Origin: Albimonas donghaensis
GTDB taxonomy: Bacteria > Pseudomonadota > Alphaproteobacteria > Rhodobacterales > Rhodobacteraceae
Assembly: GCF_900106695.1 (NCBI RefSeq)
Contig: NZ_FNMZ01000002.1
Coordinates: 682,001 to 746,000, forward strand
DNA: 64,000 bases
Direction of reading: 5' to 3'
In this document: positions 26,939 through 34,642 of the stretch, piece by piece
Numbering within the stretch: the first letter of the stretch is position 1
Layout of the letters: every line of letters begins with the position of its first letter
Notes under the pieces: model-generated
What the model was told of the DNA's origin: nothing
The model's input: only the letters and a program-made list of their open reading frames with translations
Database searches by the model: none
Translations under genes and position numbers: made by a program

Positions 26939-26950
26939 TTGTCCGGACCG
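26939..26950. promoter_or_regulatory. TTGTCCGGACCG, shared with the OYE promoter
   Basis: Its first ten bases repeat the palindrome at 22788-22799. It lies in the 72-base divergent region between the SDR and leuC-like genes, 14 bases before the leuC ATG, so it is well placed to regulate either gene. Based on sequence identity and position only. Confidence 0.35.
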
Positions 26951-26963
26951 GGGAGGGCGCCCA

Positions 26964-28373
26964 ATGACCGCACCCCGCACGCTTTTCGACAAGCTCTGGG
27001 ACGCCCACGCCGTGACCACGCGCGAGGACGGCCAGACCCTGCTGTGGATCGACCGGCATTTCGTGCACGAAGGCTCCCACCACGCCTTCGCGAAGCTGCG
27101 GGAGAAGGGGGCGCAGGTCGCGCGGCCCGAGCTTACCTTCGGGGTCGCGGACCATTACGCGCCGACCCGGACCCGCGACCTCGCCGCCATCGATCCGGGG
27201 ATCGCCGACATGGTGCGGCGGCTTCAGGCCAATTGCGCGACGCAGGGGGTGCGGCTCTACGGGCTCGACGATCCGCGGCAGGGGATCGTGCATGTTCTGG
27301 GGCCGGAACAGGGGCTGACCCTGCCGGGCCTCACCATGGTCTGCGGGGACAGCCATACCTCGACCCATGGGGCCTTCGGCGCGCTGGCCTTCGGGATCGG
27401 CGCCTCCGAGGTCGCGCATGTGCTGATGACCCAGACCCTGTGGCAGAGCCGGCCCCGGCGGATGCGGCTGCGCGTCGACGGGCGGCTTGCGCCCGGCATC
27501 ACCGCCAAGGACCTGGCGCTGAGCTTCATCGCCAAGGTCGGGGCCGACGGCGCCCGCGGCCACGCCGTGGAATACGCCGGCGAGGCGGTGCGGGCGCTGT
27601 CGATGGAGGGGCGCCTGACGCTCTGCAACCTCTCGATCGAAAGCGGCGCGCGCTGCGGCCAGGTCGCCCCCAATGAGACCACCTTCGCCTTTCTCGGCGG
27701 CCGCCCCCGCGCGCCCCGGGGCGAGGCCTTCGCGCGGGCCTGCGACGCCTGGGCCGCGCTGACCTCCGACCCGGAGGCGGAATTCGACCGGGAGATCACC
27801 ATGGACGGCGCCGAGATCGCGCCCACCGTCACCTGGGGCGTCAGCCCGGAAGAGGCCGCGCCGATCTGGGCCGCGACCCCGGACCCGGACGCGATCGCCG
27901 ACCCCGCCCGCGCCGCCGCCCTGCGCGCCGCGCTCGACTATATGGGCCTGCGGGCCGGCCAGAAGCTGGCCGAGGTGCAGGTGGACCGGGTCTTCATCGG
28001 CTCCTGCACCAATGCCCGGATCGAGGATCTGCGCGCCGCCGCCGAGGTGCTGCGCGGGCGCAAGGCGCGCACGCCCGGGCTGGTCTCCCCCGGCTCGTCG
28101 CTGGTCAAGGCGCAGGCCGAGGCCGAGGGTCTCGACGCCGTGTTCCGCGAGGCGGGGCTGGAATGGGTGGAGTCCGGCTGCTCCATGTGCGTCGGCATGA
28201 ACGGCGATCTGGCCGCGCCGGGGGAGCGGGTGGCCTCCACCACCAACCGCAATTTCCGCGGCCGGCAGGGGCCGGGCGCGCGCACCCACCTGATGTCGCC
28301 CGCCATGGCCGCCGCCGCCGCCGTCGCCGGCCGGCTCTGCGACCACCGCGACCTGACCCGGGAGGAGCTGTGA
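26964..28373 (+). CDS. leuC: 3-isopropylmalate dehydratase-type large subunit (aconitase family)
   Basis: 469-residue LeuC-type 4Fe-4S dehydratase large subunit. Family motifs: LFDKLWDAH, VCGDSHTSTHGAFGALAFGIG, VAPNETTF, and cluster cysteines in VFIGSCTNARIEDLR and SGCSMCVGMN. Normal LeuC length. In leucine synthesis it isomerises 2- to 3-isopropylmalate, but homologues hydrate dimethylmaleate or citraconate. Its location beside lyase and maleate-isomerase-family genes, with no leuA/leuB, leaves a catabolic hydratase role open. The symbol reflects family only. Confidence 0.85.
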   Translation: MTAPRTLFDKLWDAHAVTTREDGQTLLWIDRHFVHEGSHHAFAKLREKGAQVARPELTFGVADHYAPTRTRDLAAIDPGIADMVRRLQANCATQGVRLYGLDDPRQGIVHVLGPEQGLTLPGLTMVCGDSHTSTHGAFGALAFGIGASEVAHVLMTQTLWQSRPRRMRLRVDGRLAPGITAKDLALSFIAKVGADGARGHAVEYAGEAVRALSMEGRLTLCNLSIESGARCGQVAPNETTFAFLGGRPRAPRGEAFARACDAWAALTSDPEAEFDREITMDGAEIAPTVTWGVSPEEAAPIWAATPDPDAIADPARAAALRAALDYMGLRAGQKLAEVQVDRVFIGSCTNARIEDLRAAAEVLRGRKARTPGLVSPGSSLVKAQAEAEGLDAVFREAGLEWVESGCSMCVGMNGDLAAPGERVASTTNRNFRGRQGPGARTHLMSPAMAAAAAVAGRLCDHRDLTREEL

Positions 28374-28996
28374 TGGACCCGTTCCGCAAGCTCGACGCCG
28401 TCGCCTGCCCGCTGCCGCTGTCGGGCGTGGACACCGACCAGCTCATCCCGGCGCGCTTCATGTCCCGCCCGCGATCCGAGGGCTACGGCCCGGTGCTGCT
28501 GCACGACCTGCGCCATGACGCGGACGGCGCCCCCGTCCCCGGCTTCCCGCTGGACGCGCCGGAGCGGGCGGGCGCGCGCATCCTCGTCGCCCGGCGCAAT
28601 TTCGGCGGGGGCTCGTCGCGCGAAGCCGCGGTCTACGCGCTGGTCGACCACGGCATCCGCGCGGTGATCGCGCCCAGCTTCGGGGACATCTTCTCCGGCA
28701 ACGCGGTGAACAACGGGTTGCTGCCCGCGCGGGTGACGGAGGCGGAAGCGGAGACGCTGCTCGACGCGCTGGCGGGCGGGCTGACCCGGCTGGAGGTCGA
28801 TCTGGAGGCGCAGGAGATCCGCGGCGCAGGCGCGCCGGTGGCCTTCGAGATCGCGCCGGTCTGGCGCACCAAGCTGCTGAACGGCTGGGACGATCTGGAC
28901 CTGACCCGGGCCCGCGCCGACGACATCGCCGCCTTCGCCGCCCGCGACGCGGTCCTGCGCCCCTGGGCGATCCCCGCGCCCGAGCCGGAGGGCTGA
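28373..28996 (+). CDS. leuD: 3-isopropylmalate dehydratase-type small subunit
   Basis: 207-residue LeuD-type swivelling domain: LPLSGVDTDQLIPARFM near the N-terminus and the substrate-binding ILVARRNFGGGSSREAAVYAL and SFGDIFSGNAVNNGLLP. Start overlaps the large-subunit stop (TGATG), so the two subunits are coupled. An imperfect GC hairpin (CGCCCC-CCGC-GGGGCG, 28999-29014) follows immediately. Confidence 0.88.
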   Translation: MDPFRKLDAVACPLPLSGVDTDQLIPARFMSRPRSEGYGPVLLHDLRHDADGAPVPGFPLDAPERAGARILVARRNFGGGSSREAAVYALVDHGIRAVIAPSFGDIFSGNAVNNGLLPARVTEAEAETLLDALAGGLTRLEVDLEAQEIRGAGAPVAFEIAPVWRTKLLNGWDDLDLTRARADDIAAFAARDAVLRPWAIPAPEPEG

Positions 28997-29104
28997 GACG
29001 CCCCCCGCGGGGCGCGAACCGCCGCCGGCCCGCGAAAGCGGTCGGCCGGCGCGTGGCGATGTGGGAAAGGCGGCGGGCCCGTTGCGACCGTGAGCGCGTC
29101 TAAT

Positions 29105-29265
29105 CCTCGCAGCCTGGATAACCAGGTGGGCGCCGGTTGCTTCAGGCCACGACCCGAAACAGAGCCAGCTCCCGTGCGAGAAGTTAGGCCACCAGGATGT
29201 AGGGCGCCGCACGAGAGGAACAGAACCCGCCTGCCCCTCAGATAGGCCTCTCGGGGTCGGATGGA
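29105..29265 (-). ncRNA. candidate structured RNA, possibly 6S RNA (ssrS)
   Basis: In the 467-base gene-free gap between leuD and tRNA-Gln the minus strand reads as a structured RNA. A 10-bp helix pairs 29217-29208 (CUCUCGUGCG) with 29178-29169 (CGCACGGGAG). It contains one U-G wobble that would be a C-A mismatch on the plus strand, which argues for the minus strand. It is enclosed by CAGGC (29233-29229) with GCCUG (29147-29143), leaving single-stranded bulges on both sides like the 6S central bubble. Towards the 3' end, GGCGCCCACC is followed by hairpin CCUGG-UUAU-CCAGG (29126-29113). I recall a GCGCCCACC element near the 3' end of alphaproteobacterial 6S RNAs. Ends are approximate; identity needs a covariance-model search. 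Confidence 0.45.
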
Positions 29266-29463
29266 AAGGGGCGCGGCGCCGGCGGCGTGGGGAATGCGAC
29301 GGCCTCCGCGCCCGGGATCGGCGCCGCGTCCGGTCGCCTTCCGCAAGGGAGGCGGGCCGCGGCCCCGGCGCTTCGCCCGAGGCGAAATCGCCGGAGGGCG
29401 CGAAACCTCCCTCCGGCCCCTTGACCTCCCCCCGGGCCTCCGATACTTGAGCGCCGTCGCCGT

Positions 29464-29537
29464 TGGGGAATAGTTTAACGGTAGAACAGCGGACTCTGAC
29501 TCCGTCGGTCCTGGTTCGAATCCAGGTTCCCCAGCCA
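29464..29537 (+). tRNA. tRNA-Gln (CUG anticodon)
   Basis: 74 bases with complete cloverleaf: acceptor TGGGGAA/TTCCCCA, discriminator G and encoded CCA at 29535-29537. D-stem GTTT/GAAC, anticodon stem GCGGA/TCCGT, loop CTCTGAC with anticodon CTG reading CAG codons, T-stem CCTGG/CCAGG with TTCGAAT loop. The CUG isoacceptor is expected in a high-GC genome. Confidence 0.95.
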
Positions 29538-29939
29538 CAGACCTTCCTGACATTTCCGGTCATCAGAACCGGCCCGCATGGGCTGGTTGGGAACGCGCGT
29601 TGCCGTTTCGCGATTTCGAGACGCCGCGCGGGCGAATTGCGGGTCCGAAGCGACGTCGCGTTGTTCGAGAATCGCGTTGATTTCCGCGTCCTCGGGACCC
29701 GTGATCGACCCGATCGGCGCGTTGGCGCAGTCGACGTGGCCCGGACGGGTGACGATGGCTCCGCGAGGGAAACAAGGTCACGCCGATAACCTTCGCCCTG
29801 GCCAGCCCGGCCGGACGCCTTGAGCTGTCGAGCGGCGGCCGCCAGCGGTCGTCAGGATGATCGGCAGCGCTCTCGGCGGCGCCCGGCGGGGTCTTCGCGC
29901 CTTTCATGAGAGAATCCGGCCCCCGGCAAGGCCGCCCGC

Positions 29940-30099
29940 ATGCTGCCAGGAGATGCAGGCCCTCGGCGGTGTGGCCGTGATCCCGACCCGCAGGCCCCGC
30001 AGGGCGCGAGCGGCCATCCACGCCTGGCGCCACCCGTTACGGCAGGACCGCGGCCCGCTTCCTCGGCTTCGCTCAGATCACCTCGATCCGCCAGTGGGA
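29940..30099 (+). pseudogene. decayed IS5-family transposase remnant
   Basis: No intact gene lies in 29538-30121, but two plus-strand fragments in different frames resemble the end of an IS5 (IS427-like) transposase. The first is QALGGVAVIPTRRPRRARA (about 29955-30012, cf. the family's AVIPPRRNR). The second is ATRYGRTAARFLGFAQITSIRQW (30029-30097), which matches the family C-terminus of the ATRYDKTARSFLGFVQLTSIRIW type. The RNase H core and inverted repeats are gone. 29538-29800 has no gene I can support; its minus strand shows one short high-GC3 frame without a start. Confidence 0.5.
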
Positions 30100-30121
30100 T
30101 CAGGCGCTTCGCCCACACGGC

Positions 30122-31174
30122 CTAGAAACGGATGCCGCGCACCGGGTCGAAGGTGACGACGAACTCGGACCAGCGGACGTGCTCCGCCGCGGGCAGGCGG
30201 AAACCCTCGGCGGCGCCGGCCTCCACCGCGCGGATGGCGAGTTCGGTCGCCTCGTCCCAGTCGCGCCCCTCGGCATTCTTCGGGCGCAGCACTTCAGGCG
30301 TCTCGGCGAGCCGGGCGGAGGGGGCGAGCCGCACCAGCAGCGTCACCCCCAGCCGCCGCCAGTCCGGCAGGTCATGCAGCCGCGGCAGCGCCCAATTGCG
30401 CGAGAGCACGTCGCGCAGGCGCATCGCCTCGGCCGCGCGCAGGGACGGGGGCGGCGAGAACGGCACGAACGCGGTCCGGCCGGGACCGAGCACGATGGAG
30501 GTCCCAGCCTCGGCGCCCGCCTCCGCCCCGGTTTCGGCGCCGGCTTCGGGCCCCGCCCCGGTCCCGGCGCTCGCGCCGACATCCCCCGGCAGCATCCCCA
30601 GCGCGGTCATGCCGGCGAGCGCGAGATCGAGCGTCCCCGTCTCCACCGCCCGCGGCGTGGCTTCGCCCTTTCCCCAGGGCAGGGTCTCGGCGGCGAGGCG
30701 GCCGCCCTCGCACCAACTGTCCTGATGGCGATGCAGGCCGCCGATGACGACGCGCAGGCGCACCACCGGGCCGCGCGCATCCTCCAGCGTCCAGGCGTCG
30801 GAAAAGGGCAGCATGGCCCGGGCGAGCCCGCCGGCCAGCGCCATGGATTGCAGGCGCAGCAGGCAATCCGCCGGCGCGCCGAGCGCGAGCCCCGCCGCGG
30901 CATCGTCCATCATGCCCGAGAGCCGGTCCGGGATCCCGGTCGCCAGCAGGGCCAGCGCCCCAGCTCCCACCCCAGCGCCCACCCCGGCGCCCACCCAGCC
31001 GGCAGGCCCCGCGAAAGGACCGCCCGGGAAGGGAAGCGGTCCCGGCCCGCGGCCGCCGCCATGCGGCGCCGGGATCTGCGGCGTCGGAAGCCCGACGGTC
31101 GGCAGTCCGGGCGTCTGGGCCCCGGAGGGCGCCGCGCAAAGCAACATCGCGGCCGACAGAAAACGACGGATCAA
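30122..31174 (-). CDS. exported protein with TolA/TonB-like C-terminal domain
   Basis: 350 residues from a TTG start at 31174 preceded by GGAGG (an in-frame TTG at 31201 is a weaker choice). Signal peptide RRFLSAAMLLCAAPSGAQ, then a Pro/Gly-rich stretch with a hydrophobic Gly segment (WVGAGVGAGVGAGALALLATGI). The middle region has Cys and a Gly/Ala/Glu repeat (GAGPEAGAETGAEAGAEAG), and the C-terminal ~90 residues (RNWALPRL to WSEFVVTFDPVRGIRF) have the pattern of alphaproteobacterial TolA/TonB C-terminal domains, which end in ...W..f.l.FDP. Function unknown; possibly envelope-linking. The flanks 31175-31300 hold nothing recognisable. Confidence 0.65.
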   Translation of the reverse strand: MIRRFLSAAMLLCAAPSGAQTPGLPTVGLPTPQIPAPHGGGRGPGPLPFPGGPFAGPAGWVGAGVGAGVGAGALALLATGIPDRLSGMMDDAAAGLALGAPADCLLRLQSMALAGGLARAMLPFSDAWTLEDARGPVVRLRVVIGGLHRHQDSWCEGGRLAAETLPWGKGEATPRAVETGTLDLALAGMTALGMLPGDVGASAGTGAGPEAGAETGAEAGAEAGTSIVLGPGRTAFVPFSPPPSLRAAEAMRLRDVLSRNWALPRLHDLPDWRRLGVTLLVRLAPSARLAETPEVLRPKNAEGRDWDEATELAIRAVEAGAAEGFRLPAAEHVRWSEFVVTFDPVRGIRF

Positions 31175-31371
31175 AACGCGATCCTCCACAACCGACCTCA
31201 ACCCTACGCGCCGCCGAGTTAACCGCGGCCGAGTTAACCCAACGTTATCAAGGGAGAGGTCAGGCGCGGCGCCTCACCGTGTTCGGCCTGGCGGCATTCA
31301 CGGCGGCGGGCACGGCGGCGGGCACGGGGATGCGAACGGGGGGGGGGCCGGGCCGAGGAACCTCGCGCGCC

Positions 31372-32388
31372 TCAGCCCCCGGTCGAAGCGCGGATCACCA
31401 GCCGCGCCTCGGGCGAGGGGACGACGCGGGGCGTCTCATGGCCCTCGATCATGGCGGTGAGCATCCGCACCGCCTCCTGCGCCACCACGGGAAGGCTCAG
31501 GTTCACCGCGGTCAGCGGCGGGTCGGAGGCCAGCGAGCGCGGGCCGTCATAGCGGGTGGCGATCAGCAGATCCTCGGGCACCCGGCGCCCGATCTCCTTC
31601 GCGGCCTGGCAGGCGCCGGCGGCGAAAACATCGACCGGGGCCAGGATCGCGTCCACGTCGGGCCGCTCCGCCAGCAGCTTCAGCGTCGCGTCATGGCCGC
31701 CCTGAACGCCGTTCGTCTCGGTCAGGCGGAAGGCCAGCGGCTCCATCCCGCGCAGGGCGCAGAACCGCGCGTATTCGGCCTCGGTCTCCTCATGGCTGGC
31801 GCGGCGGCCCTGGCCGGTCATCAGGGCGATGCGCCTGGCGCCCCGCGCCTCCAGATGCGCCAGCAGCTTCGCCGCCGTCTCGGCCGAGCGCAGGTCCACA
31901 TGCGGCGCGCTCTCCCGCCCCGGCTGACGACCGATGCGCACCACGGGCAGGCCGCGGGCGTCGAGCAGTTCGGCGAAGGGGTCGTCGCGAGCCGGCTCGA
32001 TCAGCAGCGCGCCGTCGATCAGCAGGTCTTCGACCGGGGGCGAGGCCTCCATCGGCGGCACCAGGGTCAGCGACAGGCCCGAGCGCATGGTCTCTTCGGC
32101 CGCGGTCGCCGCGATATCCATCATGAAGCCCAGCCGCGAGGCCCCGCCGGCCACCGCGAAAGGCATCGCCGAGAACAGCCCGATCGCCGAGGCCCGGCCC
32201 GAGCGCAGCCGCCGCGCCACCGGATTGGGCCGATAGCCCAGCCGTTCGGCCGTCGCCTTCACCCGCTCCACCAGAGCGGGATCGACATAGCGCTTGCCCG
32301 AGAGCGCGTTCGACACCGTGGACGGCGCCACGCCCATCTCCCGCGCGATGTCCAGTATCGTCACGCGACGCGGCTGTTTCCCCGACAT
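31372..32388 (-). CDS. LacI-family transcriptional regulator
   Basis: 338-residue LacI/PurR-type repressor: HTH TILDIAREMGVAPSTVSNALSGKRYVDPALVERV (about residues 11-45), hinge NPVARRLRSGRASAIGL, then a periplasmic-binding-like effector domain. Start ATG 32388 at the homology start. Divergent from the sulfonate-type ABC transporter; a long inverted repeat at 32511-32545 in the intervening region contains LacI-type ATCGTTT/AAACGAT half-sites. Candidate regulator of that transporter, unless the target is elsewhere. Confidence 0.92.
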   Translation of the reverse strand: MSGKQPRRVTILDIAREMGVAPSTVSNALSGKRYVDPALVERVKATAERLGYRPNPVARRLRSGRASAIGLFSAMPFAVAGGASRLGFMMDIAATAAEETMRSGLSLTLVPPMEASPPVEDLLIDGALLIEPARDDPFAELLDARGLPVVRIGRQPGRESAPHVDLRSAETAAKLLAHLEARGARRIALMTGQGRRASHEETEAEYARFCALRGMEPLAFRLTETNGVQGGHDATLKLLAERPDVDAILAPVDVFAAGACQAAKEIGRRVPEDLLIATRYDGPRSLASDPPLTAVNLSLPVVAQEAVRMLTAMIEGHETPRVVPSPEARLVIRASTGG

Positions 32389-32510
32389 CGGCCTTCTCCT
32401 ACGTTCACAAGCGCGCAAAACCTGCGCGACGCCTGCGCAACCCTTGATCGACCCCGCCGAAACGCGACCCCGGCGCCCGGTTCAAGTCGACTTTCCAATC
32501 ATACCGATCC

Positions 32511-32545
32511 GGAAAATCGTTTTTTCCCTTAAGCAAACGATTTCC
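32511..32545. promoter_or_regulatory. long inverted repeat, candidate LacI-family operator
   Basis: GGAAAATCGTTT (32511-32522) is mirrored by AAACGATTTCC (32535-32545) across 12 bases, in an AT-rich island of an otherwise very GC-rich sequence. Each arm contains a LacI-family-like CG-centred half-site. It lies 123 bases upstream of the LacI gene start. A rho-independent terminator is less likely because the stem is AT-rich. Confidence 0.45.
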
Positions 32546-32560
32546 GCGCCAAGGCGAACC

Positions 32561-32695
32561 ATGACCATGACCCCGGATCGAAAGCAAGCCGCGGACGCTC
32601 TGGCCCAGGTCGACCAGATGACCCGGCGTCGTCGGGGCGGCGGGCTGACCGCCGCACGGAAAGCGGCGCAGGCCGTCCGCCGCCAGGATCGCTGA
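32561..32695 (+). CDS. small basic protein, hypothetical
   Basis: 44 codons beginning MTMTPDRKQAADAL and ending AVRRQDR; very Arg/Lys-rich, with a helical, nucleic-acid-binding-like composition. AAGG 6-10 bases before the ATG and high GC3 support translation, but it is short and I recognise no family. It starts just after the LacI-type inverted repeat. Confidence 0.3.
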   Translation: MTMTPDRKQAADALAQVDQMTRRRRGGGLTAARKAAQAVRRQDR

Positions 32696-32813
32696 CCGAC
32701 GATGAACGGGACGCGGGACGCCTCGGGCATCCGGCGCCGAGGCCCCTGCCCCCCTAGGGCGCCATCGTCCGGTAATACCGTTGCCCCAACGGCCCGTCCT
32801 TCTTCTCCCCCAT

Positions 32814-33018
32814 ATGGGTGAGGCGCCAAGACAGGGAACGGGCAATACTTTCATCGCCGACAGCCCCTGGGGACGGCCGTTCGAAGTCACGCCTGGTGAA
32901 AAAGTTGTCCGGGAATACGTTATTCCGGAAGTCGCGCCCTATCCCGAGCCGGGCCGCGTCGGCAAGATCGTCGGCCACCGCAACAGCGCGTTCCGCGCCG
33001 GACGCGAGAGGACACGAG
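32814..33018 (+). pseudogene. probable arylsulfotransferase (ASST) C-terminal remnant
   Basis: The plus frame from ATG 32814 reads GNTFIADSPWGRPFEVTPGEKVVREYVIPEV and then, about 20 residues on, NSAFRAGRER. Functional ASST-type proteins carry GNTLI..g..GRIFEVTPeGEiVWEYv.P......N.vFRAyRY, so this looks like their C-terminal segment without the N-terminal propeller or catalytic His. The frame runs out of phase into the permease. With the 44-codon ORF and the LacI-type repeat it fills the 630-base gap 32389-33018; nothing else is seen there. Its neighbourhood with a sulfonate-type transporter is suggestive. Confidence 0.45.
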
Positions 33019-33819
33019 ATGACCGCCTCCGCCCCCAGGCGACCGCCGCTTCGGCCGGCGCTGGGCCGCAGCCTTTCCGGGCCGCTGCGCCCGGTGGTGT
33101 CGCTGGGCTTCGTGCTGGCGATCTGGTCGGCGGTCTCCCTCGCCGGGCTGGTGAACGAGGCGCTGTTCCCCGCGCCCTGGACCGTGGTCTCGGCCTTCAT
33201 CGAGATGGCCCGGCAGGGCGTGCTGTGGGAGGATCTCCGCGTTTCGCTCGGCCGCGCCGCCATCGGGTTCTTCATCGGCGCCGGGCTGGGGGTGGCCGCG
33301 GGGCTTGCGACCGGGCGCACGCAGCTGTTCCGGATGCTGCTGGGCCCGTTCCTGAGCCTGATGCGTCCGATCCCGGCCATCGCGCTGGTGCCGGTGGCGA
33401 TCGTTTGGTTCGGGATCGGCGAGGAGTCCAAGTATTTCGTCATCGCCTACACGGTGTTCCTGACGGTGTGGTTCAACACCCATCACGGCATGGAATACGT
33501 GCCGGAGATCTACATCCGCGCCTCGCGCTCGCTCGGGGCCTCCCGCCTGCGCGAGTTCCTGGTGGTGGTGATCCCCGCCGCCGCCCCGCATATCGCGGCC
33601 GGCATCCGGCTGGGGGTCGCGCTCGCGCTGCTGAGCCTCGTGGCCGCCGAGCTGACCGGGGCGTCGTCCGGCATCGGCTATCGCCTTCAGGAGGCGCGCC
33701 AATACGTGCGGACCGACCGGATGTTCGCCCTGCTCATCGTCCTCGGCGCGGCCGGCGCCTTGGTGGATCAGGCGGTGCACCGCATCTGCAGGCGCCTCGT
33801 CCACTGGGAGCAGGCATGA
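33019..33819 (+). CDS. ABC transporter permease, sulfonate/taurine/nitrate type
   Basis: 266-residue SsuC/TauC-type permease with six hydrophobic segments and the EAA-like loop RASRSLGASRLREFLVVVIPAAAPHIAAGIRLG (about residues 173-205). ATG 33019 has GAGAGGA upstream. Start of a three-gene transporter operon; overlaps the ATPase as ATGA. Confidence 0.92.
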   Translation: MTASAPRRPPLRPALGRSLSGPLRPVVSLGFVLAIWSAVSLAGLVNEALFPAPWTVVSAFIEMARQGVLWEDLRVSLGRAAIGFFIGAGLGVAAGLATGRTQLFRMLLGPFLSLMRPIPAIALVPVAIVWFGIGEESKYFVIAYTVFLTVWFNTHHGMEYVPEIYIRASRSLGASRLREFLVVVIPAAAPHIAAGIRLGVALALLSLVAAELTGASSGIGYRLQEARQYVRTDRMFALLIVLGAAGALVDQAVHRICRRLVHWEQA

Positions 33820-34607
33820 TGGCCCACGCCGCCGACACCCGCGGAAGGGTCGAGTTCCGCGCCGTCGAGATCGCCTTCGACGGCCGCCGCGGCCCGACCC
33901 CCGCCGTCACCCGCACCACCCTGACGCTGGAGCCGGGGACCTTCACCGCCATCATCGGCCCTTCGGGCTGCGGCAAGTCCACCCTGCTGAACGCCGCGGC
34001 GGGCTTCATCGCCCCGGCCCATGGCGAGATCCTGGTGGACGGCGCCCCGGTCCGCGGTCCGGACCCGGAGATCGGGGTGATCTTTCAGCAATACGCGCTG
34101 TTCCCCTGGCTGACCGCGCTCGGGAACGTGGATTTCGCGTTGCGCCGCTTCGGGTTCTCCAGGGCCGAACGTCGGCAGAAGGCCATGGCGGCGCTGGCCG
34201 AAGTGGGGTTGCGGGGGCAGGAGAAGAAGTTCCCCGGCCAGCTCTCGGGCGGCATGAAGCAGCGGGTGGCCATCGCCCGCACCTTCGCCGGCCGGCCCAA
34301 GGCGCTGCTGATGGACGAGCCCTTCGGCGCGCTCGACGCCCAGACCCGCGGGTCGATGCATGACCTGCTGTCCGGCGTGTGGCGCGCCCATCTGGCCACG
34401 GTCCTGTTCATCACCCATGACGTGGACGAGGCTCTGGTGCTCGCCGACCGCATCCACGTCATGTCCTCGGGCCCCGGACGCATTGTGGAGAGCTTCGAGC
34501 TCAGCGCCGCCCGTCCCCGCTCCGCCGCCCGTTTCGATGCGGCCCAGCTCGCCATGCGGGCCCGCATTCTCGACCTGCTGAGGCCCGCCGCCGAGCCGGC
34601 CGCCTGA
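33816..34607 (+). CDS. ABC transporter ATPase, sulfonate/taurine/nitrate type
   Basis: 263-residue ATPase of the SsuB/TauB/NrtD group: Walker A GPSGCGKST (about residues 49-57), Q-loop FQQYALFPWLT, signature LSGGMKQR, Walker B ALLMDEPFGALD, switch His in LFITHDVDEAL. Coupled to the permease by a four-base overlap. Confidence 0.93.
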   Translation: MMAHAADTRGRVEFRAVEIAFDGRRGPTPAVTRTTLTLEPGTFTAIIGPSGCGKSTLLNAAAGFIAPAHGEILVDGAPVRGPDPEIGVIFQQYALFPWLTALGNVDFALRRFGFSRAERRQKAMAALAEVGLRGQEKKFPGQLSGGMKQRVAIARTFAGRPKALLMDEPFGALDAQTRGSMHDLLSGVWRAHLATVLFITHDVDEALVLADRIHVMSSGPGRIVESFELSAARPRSAARFDAAQLAMRARILDLLRPAAEPAA

Positions 34608-34642
34608 CGACCGCCATTCCTGCAGATCAAAGGAATATCGCC

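Noticed and set aside
28999-29014. Rho-independent terminator after leuD
   Set aside because: Six-bp stem without a T-run; too weak to call as a separate feature.
29463-29563. Peptide WGTWIRTRTDG... on the minus strand
   Set aside because: This is the well-known spurious translation of a tRNA gene.
29475-29780. Short high-GC3 minus-strand frame next to the tRNA
   Set aside because: No start codon near its beginning, runs into the tRNA, and resembles no family; at most an unrecognised gene fragment.
31338-31347. Run of ten G as a phase-variation tract
   Set aside because: It lies downstream of the LacI gene stop and not in a promoter or reading frame I can support.
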